From contig NC_056546.1 in NCBI RefSeq assembly GCF_910596095.1, positions 24,828,425 to 24,892,424 of the forward strand: a DNA stretch of 64,000 nt. Reading direction: 5' to 3'. The position numbers and the translations under genes are program-made. This DNA comes from Thunnus maccoyii. Taxonomy: Eukaryota; Chordata; Actinopteri; Scombriformes; Scombridae. The notes below the pieces were generated by a model. The model was given only the letters and a program-made list of their open reading frames with translations. It was not told the DNA's origin and did no database searches. Numbering within the stretch: the stretch's first letter is position 1; each line of letters starts with the position of its first letter. Shown here piece by piece: positions 13,616-27,341 of the stretch.

Positions 13616-15972
13616 CAGATGTTATGTGGGCATAGTTCTTCTATACCAACCTATGTACATGACATAGTTTTGTCTCCCACTGGCCCCTCAGCGTTCAGTG
13701 GAAATAGTCTTGGTTAAATGGTCTGCCAGATAGCGTGACTGCCATGTGCCGAATGAAAAGCCGGAAAGATATGCATCAAGTGCTGAATAAAGCAATAAGG
13801 CCCAGTGGAATGTGAAACAATGGCTCCTTCCAGGTGGTGGTGTGCTGTGAGAGGAGTGGGGGGAATTGGATGAGACAGAAAGCTCGTCTGGCTGCCTGGC
13901 TGTTAGCATTGTACTTGGCAGCTCTCTGCCAGGGAAACGCTGACAGGCAGGAGCGCCTGTCACAGCACATAAGTGCCTTCTTGCACAACCCCGGGTCCTG
14001 TAGGGCAGGTCGGCTCTCCTGCGTTCAGCTCACAGGCCCAGTCCCACACTCAAGCCATAGATTGTAGTGTGAAGCGGGGGCATGTGTAACAGCCTTTATA
14101 TGGTTGAAAAACTCTGTAAGGTGAGAGAAAGAGCAATAGTGACATCGTAGGAAAGGGCACAACAGTAGTTAAACTATTTCGCTTAATTAGAGGGACAACT
14201 TCATAACTTATAATTAAATTATACTACAAACAGGGACATAAATAATTATAATAATAATAACAGTTGGTCACCAAAAACAACTTTAGTGTACATATTTCAG
14301 CATTTGTATGCATGCCTCACAGATGATCCTCTTTAAATATAATTAACTAACAGCTTCTGAACAAACATATTAAAATAAGTCATTACTTTCATATTAATGT
14401 ATAATGAGTTTGACTCCAAAACTGGCTCCTATTATTTTAAAATGACATTTTTGTTTTCAAATGATGCATCTTTTTTTTTTTTTATAACTATTTAACTGTT
14501 TCCTCTGTATTTTGTAAAATAGAAATGCCATAAGAAAATTATATTTCATCAGCCTTCCTTTAGGAACAGAGTAGAATTTATGTAATTTTGCTGATGGTTA
14601 TTGAAAGCACTGCTAAGGAAAGCTACTTAAAAGTGCAACTCCCTACCGCCATGAAGGCATGGAGAAAGAATACTTGTGTTTATTTAATGTTAATATTTAA
14701 TAATTCATTTAATAATTTACTCTGTTCCCTTGCATCTTACTGGTAGAGAACAGTACACCCTGCATGCTGCAATTGCATCAAAATGTGTTGAAGTTACTTC
14801 CATAAAGCTGAGCCAATTTTGAAAAGAATATGAATCCCAATTATCTGTAACCTATCTGTTGCCTACATTATGAAGGATGAAAGTGTGTGTCTGTCTACTG
14901 TATGTATCCAGAATAGAACACTGTGTATGTGCGTCTGTTCCCTGGCAGGGAATATAAATATTGTTTAGATTACCTTACCGTGACCTTTGCTGTTGAAGCT
15001 GGATGTTTGCATAGCCTGGCCCTGTTGCTTTGACTAGCACAGTGTAAGCAACAGCTCTCTCAGCTTGTTTTCCTCATGAAGGCATCTGAAGACTTTTGTT
15101 TTTTGAATTAATTCTGTGACATTTAAAAAATGAGTTCTGCTATTTCAACTCGTGGCTTCTTGCTACGTAGGAGTACATTTTTAACATATGTTATTTCTTG
15201 GTTAAGTGAAGGCAAGCCATTTGACAAGCGCTTATTTAAGGCAACCCGTCCTCAGAAAACAAGCTTAATATTAAAATATTCAACAGCCCCCCTTTAAAAA
15301 AGTTCAAAAGACGAGACAGCAAAATTTTAATTTTCCCATGGTTTTGAAGGGCTCTTCAGCAATATTATAAGTCCAATTTAATGCCCTAAATCCTTCTCCT
15401 TGTGTTTGCTGGATTGCATTGCCCTAGTATTGATCTTTCTTGGCATGTATAGGAGATAAAAGTCACCTAGAAGTGGGAACTCATCTGATTTCCTGCAATA
15501 AATTTGTCTTTATACGTTGCCAAATGCCTTGATTTCGATGCTCCTGGGGGGATGTTAAGTGTATTGATTCTAGTGGAGATTTTGACCTGGTAAGGGAAGA
15601 CAAAGCACTCTGGCCTTGTCTTCTGGCCTTCAGCCACACTTGCATATCTCAGACGCATTTTCTAACGAGCTGTCTGGCTAAATGTTTTTCAGCTGGAGAA
15701 ATTACAGTATCAATTGAAAGTGACTTTATAGAGTGAGAGGAGAAAGCAGATGGGAAGAGGGGAGATGAAAAGAGACGCAAAGAAAGATGAAATGAGATTA
15801 TCCTTTTCAGATGATACACTTATAACAGACATGGATTGTATTTATGGCAGGATTGCTTTTTCAAGGGAATGAGGAAAGTGCCATTTCACTATAATACAGA
15901 CATTCATTCTGCTTTATATTCCTGAAATCTGAAAGCCTTTTCTTTTTTTTTTGTCTTTGTTCCCCCCTACAG
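13616..15972. other. Non-coding flank and intron upstream of hs3st1
   Basis: No gene is seen. The last part must be intron of hs3st1, since it ends in a long pyrimidine tract and an AG acceptor at 15,971-15,972 (CCCCCCTACAG) just before the coding exon. Confidence 0.6.
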
Positions 15973-17107
<1,135 letters not shown>

Positions 17108-17458
17108 GCAAATCAGATCACAAATAGACTCAAAGGAGCCAACACCTTTTCTGTGATGAGGACAAAAAGGGGGCATAAAGCACTTTACAAAACTGACATT
17201 TAAAGACCCCTTTGAATAGCCTCTTAATAACTACTGTTGTGATCTCTGGTTTCAACAGAGTTCTATATTTACACAATAAGGCAAAAAATATGAAAAACTG
17301 TAACTAGAGGCATAAGATTAAATGGAAGAATCTTCAAGCTTAATAAGTCATTCTCTCTGTGCTGGAAGCGTGTAAGTGATCAAATTGCAACGAAAAACAA
17401 GTTTATGAAACCGATGAACTTTTTTTCCTCTCTCTTGTTTGATATTCTTGTTCTTGAT

Positions 17459-17464
17459 AATAAA
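17459..17464 (+). terminator. Poly(A) signal of hs3st1
   Basis: AATAAA lies 352 bp after the stop codon, in an AT-rich 3'UTR, and is followed by a GT-rich stretch (17,470-17,510). It is the first canonical signal downstream of the coding region. Confidence 0.6.
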
Positions 17465-20400
17465 TTGTTCTGCTTTCAAATGTACAAGGACAGTGGCATG
17501 TTTCTATCCCTCTCCATTTCCTCCCGGCCATCAAAAACCCCTGAGCCCTCTAACCTGTTTTATTTAGGGAATATACTACGGTAGGCAGAGGCATTAGAAT
17601 AATCCTTTGATTTGCTGTGGTGGAAGGTAGACATTAATGCAAGGAAATGGGTACCCTGGAGCAGCGCTTTAGTAGTACAGGAATCACTAATGGCTTTGGA
17701 CATTGAAGGTAGCCTGTGCCCGCAGCTAAATCAGTCAAATCTCTATAGTCAGCAAGCTCACATCCACGGAGCTCTTCTTGCATTTCACCAGTGTTCTGTT
17801 AAACAATTTGCTCAGGTGTTAAAAGTAGCCATTAAATCATATGCCTAACAGCGCTGTAAAACATTTACAAATGATACTATGTCTGTGTAGATCTTTTTTT
17901 CCCGCATATTACCTCTTTCCTGAATTGCACTTAGTGTGCAGTTTTCCCAGAAACATCTTGTCGTCCTATACACAACAGATAGACATGGGTCATGTTTCTT
18001 TCATTGATTAGGCTTTAAACAGCAGCCAAAGCTACAGCTCCACTGGGATCTGATATTCATGTGATCTCCTCGCGCTGTCTGCTGGAATAAGCACTGTAAC
18101 TCTCCCGAGGCAAACAGTCATTGATGCAACATTGGATCCGTATCCACAACAGAACAGGGGAGCATATAGCTATGGGCTATACAGAAATATGTTGAATATT
18201 TATATTAATAGTGTAGTTTGTGGGCGATCTGGGATTTTAAATTATAATTATACTGGAATAATATGTCAGTGCTAAATGAAATCACCCATAACTCGCTCAG
18301 GGACATTCTCCCTTCTGCTCACCAGGGGGCACTTACACTCCAGAGTAACTCATGAGGGAATGGTGTGAGGAAATGTGTCTAGACATGTTCTTTCTAGGAT
18401 CCCCTCTGTCACTGCACACAGGTGAAGGGCCTCTGACAGTTACCCCGTGACCCTGGCCAATGCCTGTCTGCTCTGGTATGTATCATCTGGCCGCTCATCT
18501 GGAAGAGAACAAACTCACACACATACGTATACACACATGTTACCAATCATTCCCAAGGTGTTACACTGGCGCAGCACAGTGTTTCCATTAAGCAGGTGGG
18601 CAGGAAGGACAAAAGGGCATGTTTTGCTTACAATATGAGAGTACACACTGAACAAATTCCCCTTTATAGCCTTTATTTGTTTGAGCCAAATTTGACTGAG
18701 TATGCTTGCTGCTTTGCAGAAACACTTGGAGCTGCATAGTACATCTTTAGCTGTCTAATGTTGGACTCTGAGGAACTGCAGCCAAGCAGGGGGTTGTCTA
18801 ACGATACTTATATTTTTATCAGCACCCCTGAAGTTTGTATTGTTGCAATAAATGCAACAATGTGACTGTTATGGAGTTGTGTAAGATATATGTCATGCTG
18901 TGGCAACATAGACTTCTTTGTGGGAAGATAAAATAATAATGCCACGCCAAGTATTATTATTATTGTATTAACATCACTGTGGGAATCTGGACTTTGCTGT
19001 GTTATCTTTGAACAAGAATAAGAGTCTATATCATATTTAGTGGTGATGATAAATAGCAGCCTGAAAAACAAACTCTCCTTTTTGCAGTAGAGATGGTGCA
19101 GCCGAGGACACTCAGGCTGGTGAGGATGAGCCATCTGAGATGGCCCCCTCCTGTTCAGGTCAGTCCCTACCACGTTTAGACCTCTGATTTATTTAGTGGC
19201 ATGAAGCAAGTAAGAAAAAGAAATTATCAGCATCTCAAGGCCATTTTCAGTAAAGCTGTGCAATCACACTGAATGAGTAGATCTTGTGGATCATTGTGTT
19301 GTATCCCCATTAATACAAAAACACACAGTGGCACATGAGTGTTCTTTTACTTCCTGGGCGTGACCACTGTAAATGCCTCTTGATAATATTTATTTATTGT
19401 CTTTTGTTAACGTACTTTGAAAATGTTCACAAAAGAAAAGAGAAAAAAAGGTTAGAAATAGTTGTGTGGTTGTTTTTTCCATGGCCCCGAGCAGAATGTG
19501 TTTTATTAATATTTTAATATTTTAAAAATATTTGTTTTGCAGCATTGAAATCTGACCTTATTTTCAAAGTTTTCACATAATATTAATAAACTATTATTAA
19601 TAGAGTATTATTACACATTATTACAAGCTGTAAACCACAGTGGACACATCAATAACCTAGTGGAAAAACAAGAATAAAAGCTTTTTTCATGTTTTCAGAG
19701 TAATGTGAAAAATGAATACCCATTGAAAAATAATCTGACTCAGGGGATAATTCATGCACGAAAAGGGCTAGCATCTCTGTGACCTAGGAACCTTGGTGCC
19801 TTGAATATCAACACACTAACATGCTCACAGCAACAATGTTATAATGGATATTTTCTGGACCAAACTGGTGAACTGACTGACCAACCAACAGACATTGCAA
19901 TCACAAGCTGATATATCTTGCTTTTTATTGTCAGCTAAACTAAACTAAATGAAAGCCAGCATTTTCTCTATAATCTTTTTCATACCTTGCTTAAATCCAT
20001 CAACCCTCTGGTTGCAAAGTCTGCCACTTAAATCTGTGGAAGCCGAAAAACACCCGAATTAGAGCTTTATCAACAACTGCAACGCTGCAAAAATGTTTTT
20101 ATTAATGAGCTATTTTGAGATCATTTAATCAATGAACCTTAGCCAAGACTTGTGCAATTGAGTTACATTATGGGTCACAGGGATATTTTATAGTGTTGCC
20201 ACTTCTTTTATACAGAAAGAGCACATGCTGCATGTTGTCTGATGTACCATATCGCAAGGTAAGTCACTGACACTAACAAGTTGCTTTAACTAATGGCTAC
20301 TATTGAGTGAGTCACTTATCACTGCATGTCTTTGATAACTGCCAACCTCGGGTGTAATTAAAGGTTTGAGGGGTGGTCTAGAGCAATCTGCTGTAGATGT

Positions 20401-22130
20401 TTTGGCTGGTCTTGTCATCCTAGAAGCCTCTAATGATCTGTCTGGGATTGTGATTGATGAAGCACTTAGCATCAAATCAAAGCACAGGGAACGCTCTCTG
20501 CTTGCTAAGCTGTTTGCAAGCTAACAGGCACTGTATTTGCGTGATACAAGTCTATTACTGAGGTGTCCTTGATCTAAATTAATGACCTCCGTGTCAACAT
20601 TAGAAGCACAACCTAATGCACATTAGGAGTCAACTGACGTAGCTCGGCAGGTATACATAAGCTATAAACAACATGGGTCAGTGGATCAGGCCTCAGTTCA
20701 ATAAGATGCAGGTGTTGGTTTCTTCATTTTGTTACAATTCATGAACGCCTCAGCATCTGCAGTGTCTGTACAAGTAATTACCTGCGCACTGAATGCTTTA
20801 CTGCTTTAATGATCATACATTCTTTTTACAGGATTTCAAAGATAACCTTATTGCCAAATGAATGAGTTTCTTTGTGTTTATTTCTCTATTAAATACACAG
20901 CGATTTCACACAGCTGTGCACACAGGTGTGACCATCTGGACAATGCCTCAGAGCTCTCATCACTATGAAACTATTTCTACAGCATCAAGGTGGCTCCTTT
21001 GCAGCATGAGAAAACATTTCCATTCAGTTCTTGCAACCAAGACATCACCCAACAGCAATGGGGTGTTTTAGTTCTATATTGCTAGCTCAAATGCAAGAAG
21101 CCTGTGGGGAGGGATGCATGCTATATAGCCAACAATGCCATATACAAAATCAACCCACTGAAGCCTTTTTTCATCTCACTCATCAAAAAAAGAACAGTGA
21201 ACATAAATCTAATGAGATCAGGGACCCGAAAACCGGCATGTTTCCCAAAATACACGTCGGATTATCACAAACACAAAAGGCTCACGAACATAAGAACTGT
21301 GCAGATAAACGTGTTTCTTGCACATATTTTAAAGGCTCGTTGTTTTATTTCCCTTTGTGATTACTTATTCATTTGTTTGTTGATTTATTTTTCATCGCCT
21401 TGGGTGCAGAGGGTATGTGTTTGATGTGCTCCCATGGCAGTCTTTACTAAAGGGGGAGGAAGGCTGCTGCAGCATTCAGGTCAAAGGGAGGAGAAAGAGA
21501 CATGTCTGCTTATTTGCGGCTGCATTATAAAAGCCTGTGATTAATCCTTTGAGGCGATGAAAAGGATATAAAAAACTTTAAGGTGAGATCAGGGCTGCAG
21601 AGGAAGAGCTCATTGTAAAAGCTGTCTTTGCAGGCATGCGTGAGTGGTGGCACAATGAAGCACAATCTCCACATGCTGATGCTCCTTGCAGCACTCTGAT
21701 AGTTGACCTCTCACCATTCTGCAGGAGGGAGAATGCCAGCAGAGGGTCACGGGTGCAGTATTTCACAGCCCCACTTCAATTTCCTCTCCCATTTTCTTAC
21801 TTTAACCTTCTCATTAATTGTAAAAACCATAGGGAGAAAAAAAGAAAAAATGTAACCTTCAACAAAATCATGATTTTTTTGGGTAGTAACTACTGGCAAA
21901 CATTAAAAGTCACTAATAAGATATTTATTTATTTATTTATTGTTAATAATGATATATTGTATGTTAATCAAGGCCTAGCCTACTTGCATCATCTCTTTTA
22001 CATAGCGCACAAAAACTGAGGCTAGCTGTAAAAGAGTGCCTGCTGCAGTCACCGATAAGGCACAATGAAAAGAAATGAATAGAGTAGAGCAAGCAGGTAG
22101 ATGCCATATTCTGTTTCCTATGTTGACAGT
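17465..22130. other. Non-coding, no gene seen
   Basis: I see no domain, splice pattern or clear transposon end here. A (TTAT)n stretch lies near 21,920-21,945. The open frames are short and without resemblance to known proteins. Confidence 0.5.
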
Positions 22131-22132
22131 TT

Positions 22133-24545
22133 GTGTACAGTGTTAGGAACCCAGTTTTTATTCCTAGTGGGGTCAGTGACTGGAAAAAAACTGTAAAACA
22201 CACCAAATCTACTCAACACGAACAGAGTATGGAAAAGTGGCAGCTCTATCAAAAGTCAAAACTAAGCGGCTCTGTCGTTGCTCAAATGAGCACAGCTCAC
22301 AAGAAAATCATTAAAGAGAATTGGGAATTTGACACCTCCGTTGTTGAAATTATCTTGTGTTTGGGAAATCAAGAGATTGCTTTTACAGGACACAATGAAA
22401 TGTCCTGTGAGGGCTCAAGCAACTGTGAAAACTTTTTGGAAATGTGCAGCTTCCTTGCCAAGCAAGATGCATCATTTTGTATGATGCAGCAGAAATCATG
22501 TACTCTCACAAGCCATGACACCCAAAATTAGTTCATGCAAATAGCTTCTGGTATGGTGCGGAAAGAAATCATCAAAGCGATTGAGGGGGATGGTTTTTTT
22601 ACTCTCATGGTTGACGAAGCTCAAAGCTTCAAATTCGAACAAATGACAGATTGCGGTCGCTAAACTCACAATATGGAAATATAAGAGCATTTCCTTGGAT
22701 TTGTTGACTGCTCTGAAAGGACTGATGCAGAAGCAATGTATGGTCAATTTAAAAAGTTCCTGAATGAACATGAAATTTCCTGCCTTCCTTGTTGCACAGT
22801 GTTATGATGGTGCTGTCGTCATGACAAGTTAACAGAGTGCAGCAAAGGATGCGCCAAGATCGCCCTGGGGCCATCTGGTATTAGCCTAATTGAAGCTTAC
22901 AAAGTCAACTGGAGAGTCTGTACACCTTTTTTGGCCAACCTGGAACCATGCCTTTCTACAGATGCAGAAACAGCTGGGAGTGAAAGCGGACCTGTCTGCC
23001 TTGAGTGACACACGATGGACCTGTAGATGGCATAACATGTCATCTGTGAGGAACTCTTTGAAGCCCTTCATGACTGCTCTTGCTGAATTTTCTGTGCCCA
23101 CGGACAGAGGCTTCAGTTCTGCTTCACAACACAGGAAGACTAGAATTCTGCATGTGCTTGATTGTGCTCTTCCATGCCATGTTGCATCTTAGGCCCTCCA
23201 GAAAACAGATTCGATGCTTGCTCAAGCTTCCAGTGTTCTACAGGCCTGCATCCAGGGGCTTGGAGAAATGAGAAACAATTGGGAAGGGATATGGTAGGAG
23301 ATACTTTCTGCAAGTCTTGTGGTATTTCTGTCACAGAAGAGGAGCCCCGACACAAGTGCCCTGCATGGAAGCCAGCCACGTTAACTTTTGCACTTGTGGA
23401 GACCATGCTGGAGCAACAGGAGTTTCAAACCTCTGGTTCAGAGAGCCCCAAGGACCGATTGGCTTAACACCTCTTCTATCCGGTTATTGATATACTTGTT
23501 GGAGCATGCCATGAATAGTTCTCAAAGTAAGCAATGCAAGTTGCAAAAAGTGTAGATACTGTCTTAAAGTGTGATGTTGATGGTGCTTCAGGATTGATTA
23601 AGCAGTACTCTTAAACTCCCTCCATCAATGCTGACCTTGCCTAGCCGGTCAGGCAAGCCGCACATTTCTCCGTTCTCCATTTCTCTGTTTTGCGTCTTCA
23701 GGTTAGCCTAACCTATTGTCGCTAACTTTGGAGCTACCGTCACCTGCCGCTCGCTCTTTCCCACCCGCTACACAAACATACTAAGCAACGCCCTACTCCT
23801 AAACAGAGTTACGCTGCCAATATTTCCCCAGGCAACAACACAGAGGTTGACTCAAGTTTCAGAACAGCACTGCACAGAGACTCCCAAGCGCTATTGATTT
23901 CTGAATGAATGGATATTTGGCGTTATTTTTGGCATTAAAAAATATTTTTTTTTGGTCTGGCGGGGGTTCTTGTTGTGATAATTATAGGAGAAACACTGAT
24001 TCAGTAAACGCTCAGTAAACGTTGAGTACAGTTAGACCTAGCAGTCTCCATTAAGTTGGGCAAGTTCAAAGTTGTGAAAACAATGGGGGTGTTTTGAATA
24101 CACCCCCATTTTCCCAGGTAATTTGTTAGTCTGTCCCTCCCGCTGCAGGAAATAATGGATTAATCCTGGAAGGCTACTGATGTAGCATTTTTCTCCTTAT
24201 GAAAGTAATACGGAGATTATTCGACCAATGAGAATTTAGTTGGACGAGAGCATATCGACCAACTAATCGTCCTGTCGATCAGGAGACTACAGCCCTAGAT
24301 TTTACCCTAACTTTACTAAAGTGCTCAAAGTGGCCCTCTCACTACCAGTGAGGATAGCGACATGTGAAACATCCTTCTCAGCAATGCGCCGGGTCCAGAG
24401 CTGGATGAGAGCAACAATGGACCAGGAGAGACTTTCGTCTCTTTCACTTCTCTACATTGAGAGTGACATAACTAAGAGGATTAAACCTGAGCAGGTTGTT
24501 GATGCATATGATGCAAAGGCCCTGCAGCAGATGCTGCTCCATTAA
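22133..24545 (+). pseudogene. Broken hAT-family transposase (TTF zinc finger type)
   Basis: The reading frame from about 22,133 starts inside a TTF-type zinc finger (SGVSDWKKTVKHTKSTQHEQ). It continues with the conserved stretch ending in AFTGHNEM and the start of the RNase-H core (LMVDEAQS at about 22,600, where intact copies read DET.D). The phrases CYDGAVVM (about 22,803) and LSDTRWTCRWHNM (about 23,000) follow. The C-terminal hAT dimerisation region reads LPVRIATCETSFSAMRRVQSW (in parts) at 24,342-24,410. The frame is broken by a TAG at 22,529 and by further stops and shifts near 22,660, 22,830, 22,890 and 23,190. The coding DNA is split by about 0.65 kb of unrelated sequence (about 23,640-24,297). 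No activity is possible. The proteins are of the ZMYM1-like hAT type abundant in fish. Confidence 0.85.
23640..24299. mobile_element. Insertion inside the hAT transposase remnant
   Basis: Transposase similarity stops near 23,640 and resumes at about 24,300 with a frame reading FYPNFTKVLKVAL. The right border reads GGAGACTACAGCCCTAGA, whose reverse complement (TCTAGGGCTGTAGTCTCC) resembles ends of non-autonomous fish hAT elements. No matching left inverted repeat is visible, so the insertion may be composite. It holds a small palindrome at 24,082-24,110. Confidence 0.5.
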
Positions 24546-25735
24546 GGTAGGAAATTATTATAGGGATATAGGCTAATGTTTTGTCTATAAATTAGTTCTG
24601 CAGAGTTTGTTCTGAGCTGTTTTCTGTTGTTTCTACTCTAATTATGGCCTATATCAGGGAAAGACACAGGACGGCGGTCCAGACGCAGAATAGGACAGAG
24701 CAAGAGAGAGAGAAAGCAGAAAGAGAGAAGATTAAGCAGCACACAGCCCACTGACACCTGAACCTAACAGTTAAAAATTTAAATAAGTAAATAAATACAA
24801 GTGATATAATTAAATATACTCTATAACAATACTGAATGTTTTATATGTAGCATACAGTATTTTGTACCCTAAAGGAATAAATACTACAGTCATACAGGCC
24901 ATAGGCGACATTAAGGGAAAAAGCATTATTATTATTATTATTTCAAAATTCATTAATATTGTTTTTGAACATTCTTGTTATTAATTTTATTCCTGCTCAT
25001 TCTATCTCTATACCAACCAATGTAAACTACCCTAGTGAAAAATAATATACGGTTACACTCACATAGCTGTTCATTTCATGCTTGTTTTGTTTCATATCTG
25101 GTGTACTGCAAGATACTTGTAAAGCTCTAGCTGTTGTGGTGGAAAAAGCTATGATTATTTTCATTTTCAGCTTGCTATGAATTATTTCTATAATGTGTTG
25201 GTAAAATAAAAAAAAAGTTATAATAATTATGGGTTTGAGATCCTCTGTCTACTGCACATAAACACCCTTTTCATCCACATGAGATGTATGACTGTGATCC
25301 TCTTCAACAATACCAAAACAAACATCTCTGACTGGTAAAGACAAATTGACCTCAGGATAAATTAATGTTAATCTGTGTGAAGAATGATTGGAGTTATTCT
25401 GCTGCACCATCTCAGTTTGATGACACCAGCGATAATAACGTATAGGCTTAATAGGAAGTTTGATTGCAATTTTTAGTCAAATGTTCACAGTTGTTCTTTG
25501 TAAGTGCCACTCTAGCTGTTAGGTGAAGCTAATTTTGTCTTGTGAAAATCCTAGGAAATTTAGTTTCCCCATACCTGATGCCCTAGCGCAGCTGTGGTAA
25601 AAACACATGACGGGATATTAAACAAGCATTTGCAGCCCATTTTTAGGTACTAAACAGCCAAATTGAGATTCTCCATTTTGCACCTGTAAAATGGATAGGA
25701 ATGGAAGGATTAGCATGAAACTTTGTACATATATT
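24546..25735. other. Non-coding, no gene seen
   Basis: AT-rich sequence with a short (TTA)n run near 24,927-24,942 and a purine-rich tract near 24,700-24,735. It may be the non-coding 3' end of the hAT element, but no terminal repeat was found. Confidence 0.4.
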
Positions 25736-26955
25736 CATGGTCCAAGAAGATCATTTACTTAAATAAAAGTAGCAGTACATCAATGTAAAAATACTTCATT
25801 ACACATAGAAGTCCTGCATGTAAAATCCTATTTAAGTAAAAGTATATGAGTATTAGCAGCAAAATGTAATTAAAGTGTTAAAGTAAAAGTAGTGGTTTGA
25901 TCCCTCAGACTGATAAATTATTATCATCATTAGATTATTAATGTGAAGCATCAGTGTGTAAGCAGCATGTTACTGTTGTAGCTGCTCAAGGTGGAGCTAG
26001 TTTGAACTACGGCCCTATACACACCTGGCATTAAAATGCATCTTGGGTGATCCAATCACAAGTGGACAGCTCTAAATACAGGGGTGAATGCACCCAAGAT
26101 ACATTGAGGACACATTGAGATCTGATCGCTCAGACCACATTTGGAGGTGGTCTGGGCCGCATATAACCACATTCTTTTAGAAGTGTGTACATGAATGTGT
26201 ACTGAGCCACACTGAAGGACCGCCTATTCAACTGACGTCCTCTGCATAAGTAAGTACTCATTTGTGCACAAACGGCGTCATATTAAAGTGAGAAACAATA
26301 GAAAGAAGCCACAACAGGCAAAATAGATTCTCATGGATGGAGTACACATGAAACATGCTGATTTCCGTTTGGACCAAAGAGATTTGATTTTGCTTGTGCG
26401 CCAAGGTCTTTACAAACTTCGTCTTCTTTTCATTTATGGCAGACTAGGCATGGGAAGTACGTTGCTGCCTCCCGCCAGTTAAAGACGAAAACACATTTGG
26501 TCTTTGTAAACAGAAATGATGCACATGTTTATTTGCATATAGAGTGGGAAATGAGATCCAATCATAAGTGGTCACTCAAGACGCATGTGGAGACGCATTC
26601 TAATGCCAGGTGTGAAATGATGTACTTAGAGCTGTCCATTTGTGATTGGATCACTCGTGATGCATGTTAATGACAGGTGTGAATAGGGCCTACTTCATAT
26701 ACAGTTAGCTAGTTTAGTCCAGCGGTTCCCAGCCTAGGGGTTGGGCCCCTCCAAAGGGTCACCAGATAAATCTGAGGGGTCATGAGATGATTAATGGGAG
26801 AGGAAAGAAGAAAAAAAAAGTTCTGATACACAAATTTATTTTCAGTTTTTGGACTTTTTCTCTAATCTTTGCTTTTTGGTGAAATATTGGATCATTTGAA
26901 CATTTATTGAAATGTAACCATGTGTACAGCACTTGAGTAAATTTTTTTACTGTTG
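25736..26955 (-). mobile_element. hAT-like non-autonomous repeat, copy 1
   Basis: The sequence (left part 25,736-26,010, right part 26,691-26,955) matches, in reverse orientation, the copy at 37,545-38,395. Shared phrases include 'gtaagcagcatgttactgt' and 'ttcccagcctaggggttgg'. It starts with the motif 'cttaaataaaagtagcagt', a form of the ACTTAAGTAAAAGTACCA end of this widespread fish repeat. A second element (26,011-26,690) sits inside it. It has no coding capacity. Confidence 0.65.
26011..26690. mobile_element. 680-bp non-autonomous DNA transposon nested in copy 1
   Basis: The ends form inverted repeats of about 70 bp: the left begins GGCCCTATACACACCTGGCA, and the reverse complement of the right begins GGCCCTATTCACACCTGTCA. 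Both continue into TGATCCAATCACAA and GGACAGCTCTAA. The element is flanked by TAC on both sides (26,008-26,010 and 26,691-26,693), which may be a 3-bp target duplication. A second degraded copy of the right end lies inside (about 26,545-26,630). The host repeat continues on either side, so this is the younger insertion. Confidence 0.75.
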
Positions 26956-26961
26956 GTCTTT

Positions 26962-27312
26962 GTCAGGTCAGAATGTTTTAAAAATGGAAAACACACCCAT
27001 ATTTATACATTGTATACACCAATACGCTGACAAGTTCTTTAATGGAAGGTGTGGTTAACCATCCAAACCACCCAGGGTGATAAACATCCCAAAACAATTA
27101 ACAATTCAATAAAGTACATAGAAAAAAGTACATAGAAAAAAGCAGTAATACAAAAGCCTTTAAAAAACAACATACCAAAAACATCACAAATATCAAACAT
27201 TTATCTTATACAGCTTATATATAAACATTAAATCAGATTCATCATCCCACATTGGTTTGCATGATGTATAAATATGGATGTGTTTTCCATTTTTAAAACA
27301 TTCTGACCTGAC
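26962..27312. repeat. 49-bp inverted repeat pair, Penelope-like context
   Basis: Positions 26,962-27,010 and 27,264-27,312 are reverse complements with about one mismatch, separated by 253 bp of AT-rich sequence. The right arm leads straight into a CTGACGA...GAAAC motif. Inverted terminal copies of this kind are known from Penelope-like retroelements. The family assignment is an inference. Confidence 0.6.
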
Positions 27313-27341
27313 GAAGATCCAAGTAGGATCGAAACATTGTC
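27308..27341 (+). ncRNA. Hammerhead-ribozyme-like core
   Basis: The order CTGACGA (27,308-27,314), GATCC-AAGTA-GGATC hairpin (27,316-27,330), GAAAC (27,331-27,335), then ATT and GTC (27,336-27,341) matches the core of a minimal hammerhead: CUGANGA, stem II, GAAA, a two-pair stem III and a GUC cleavage triplet. One extra A (27,315) sits between the core and stem II. The flanks pair poorly in stem I (the position 1.1-2.1 pair is A-C). It may be a decayed copy. Confidence 0.35.
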
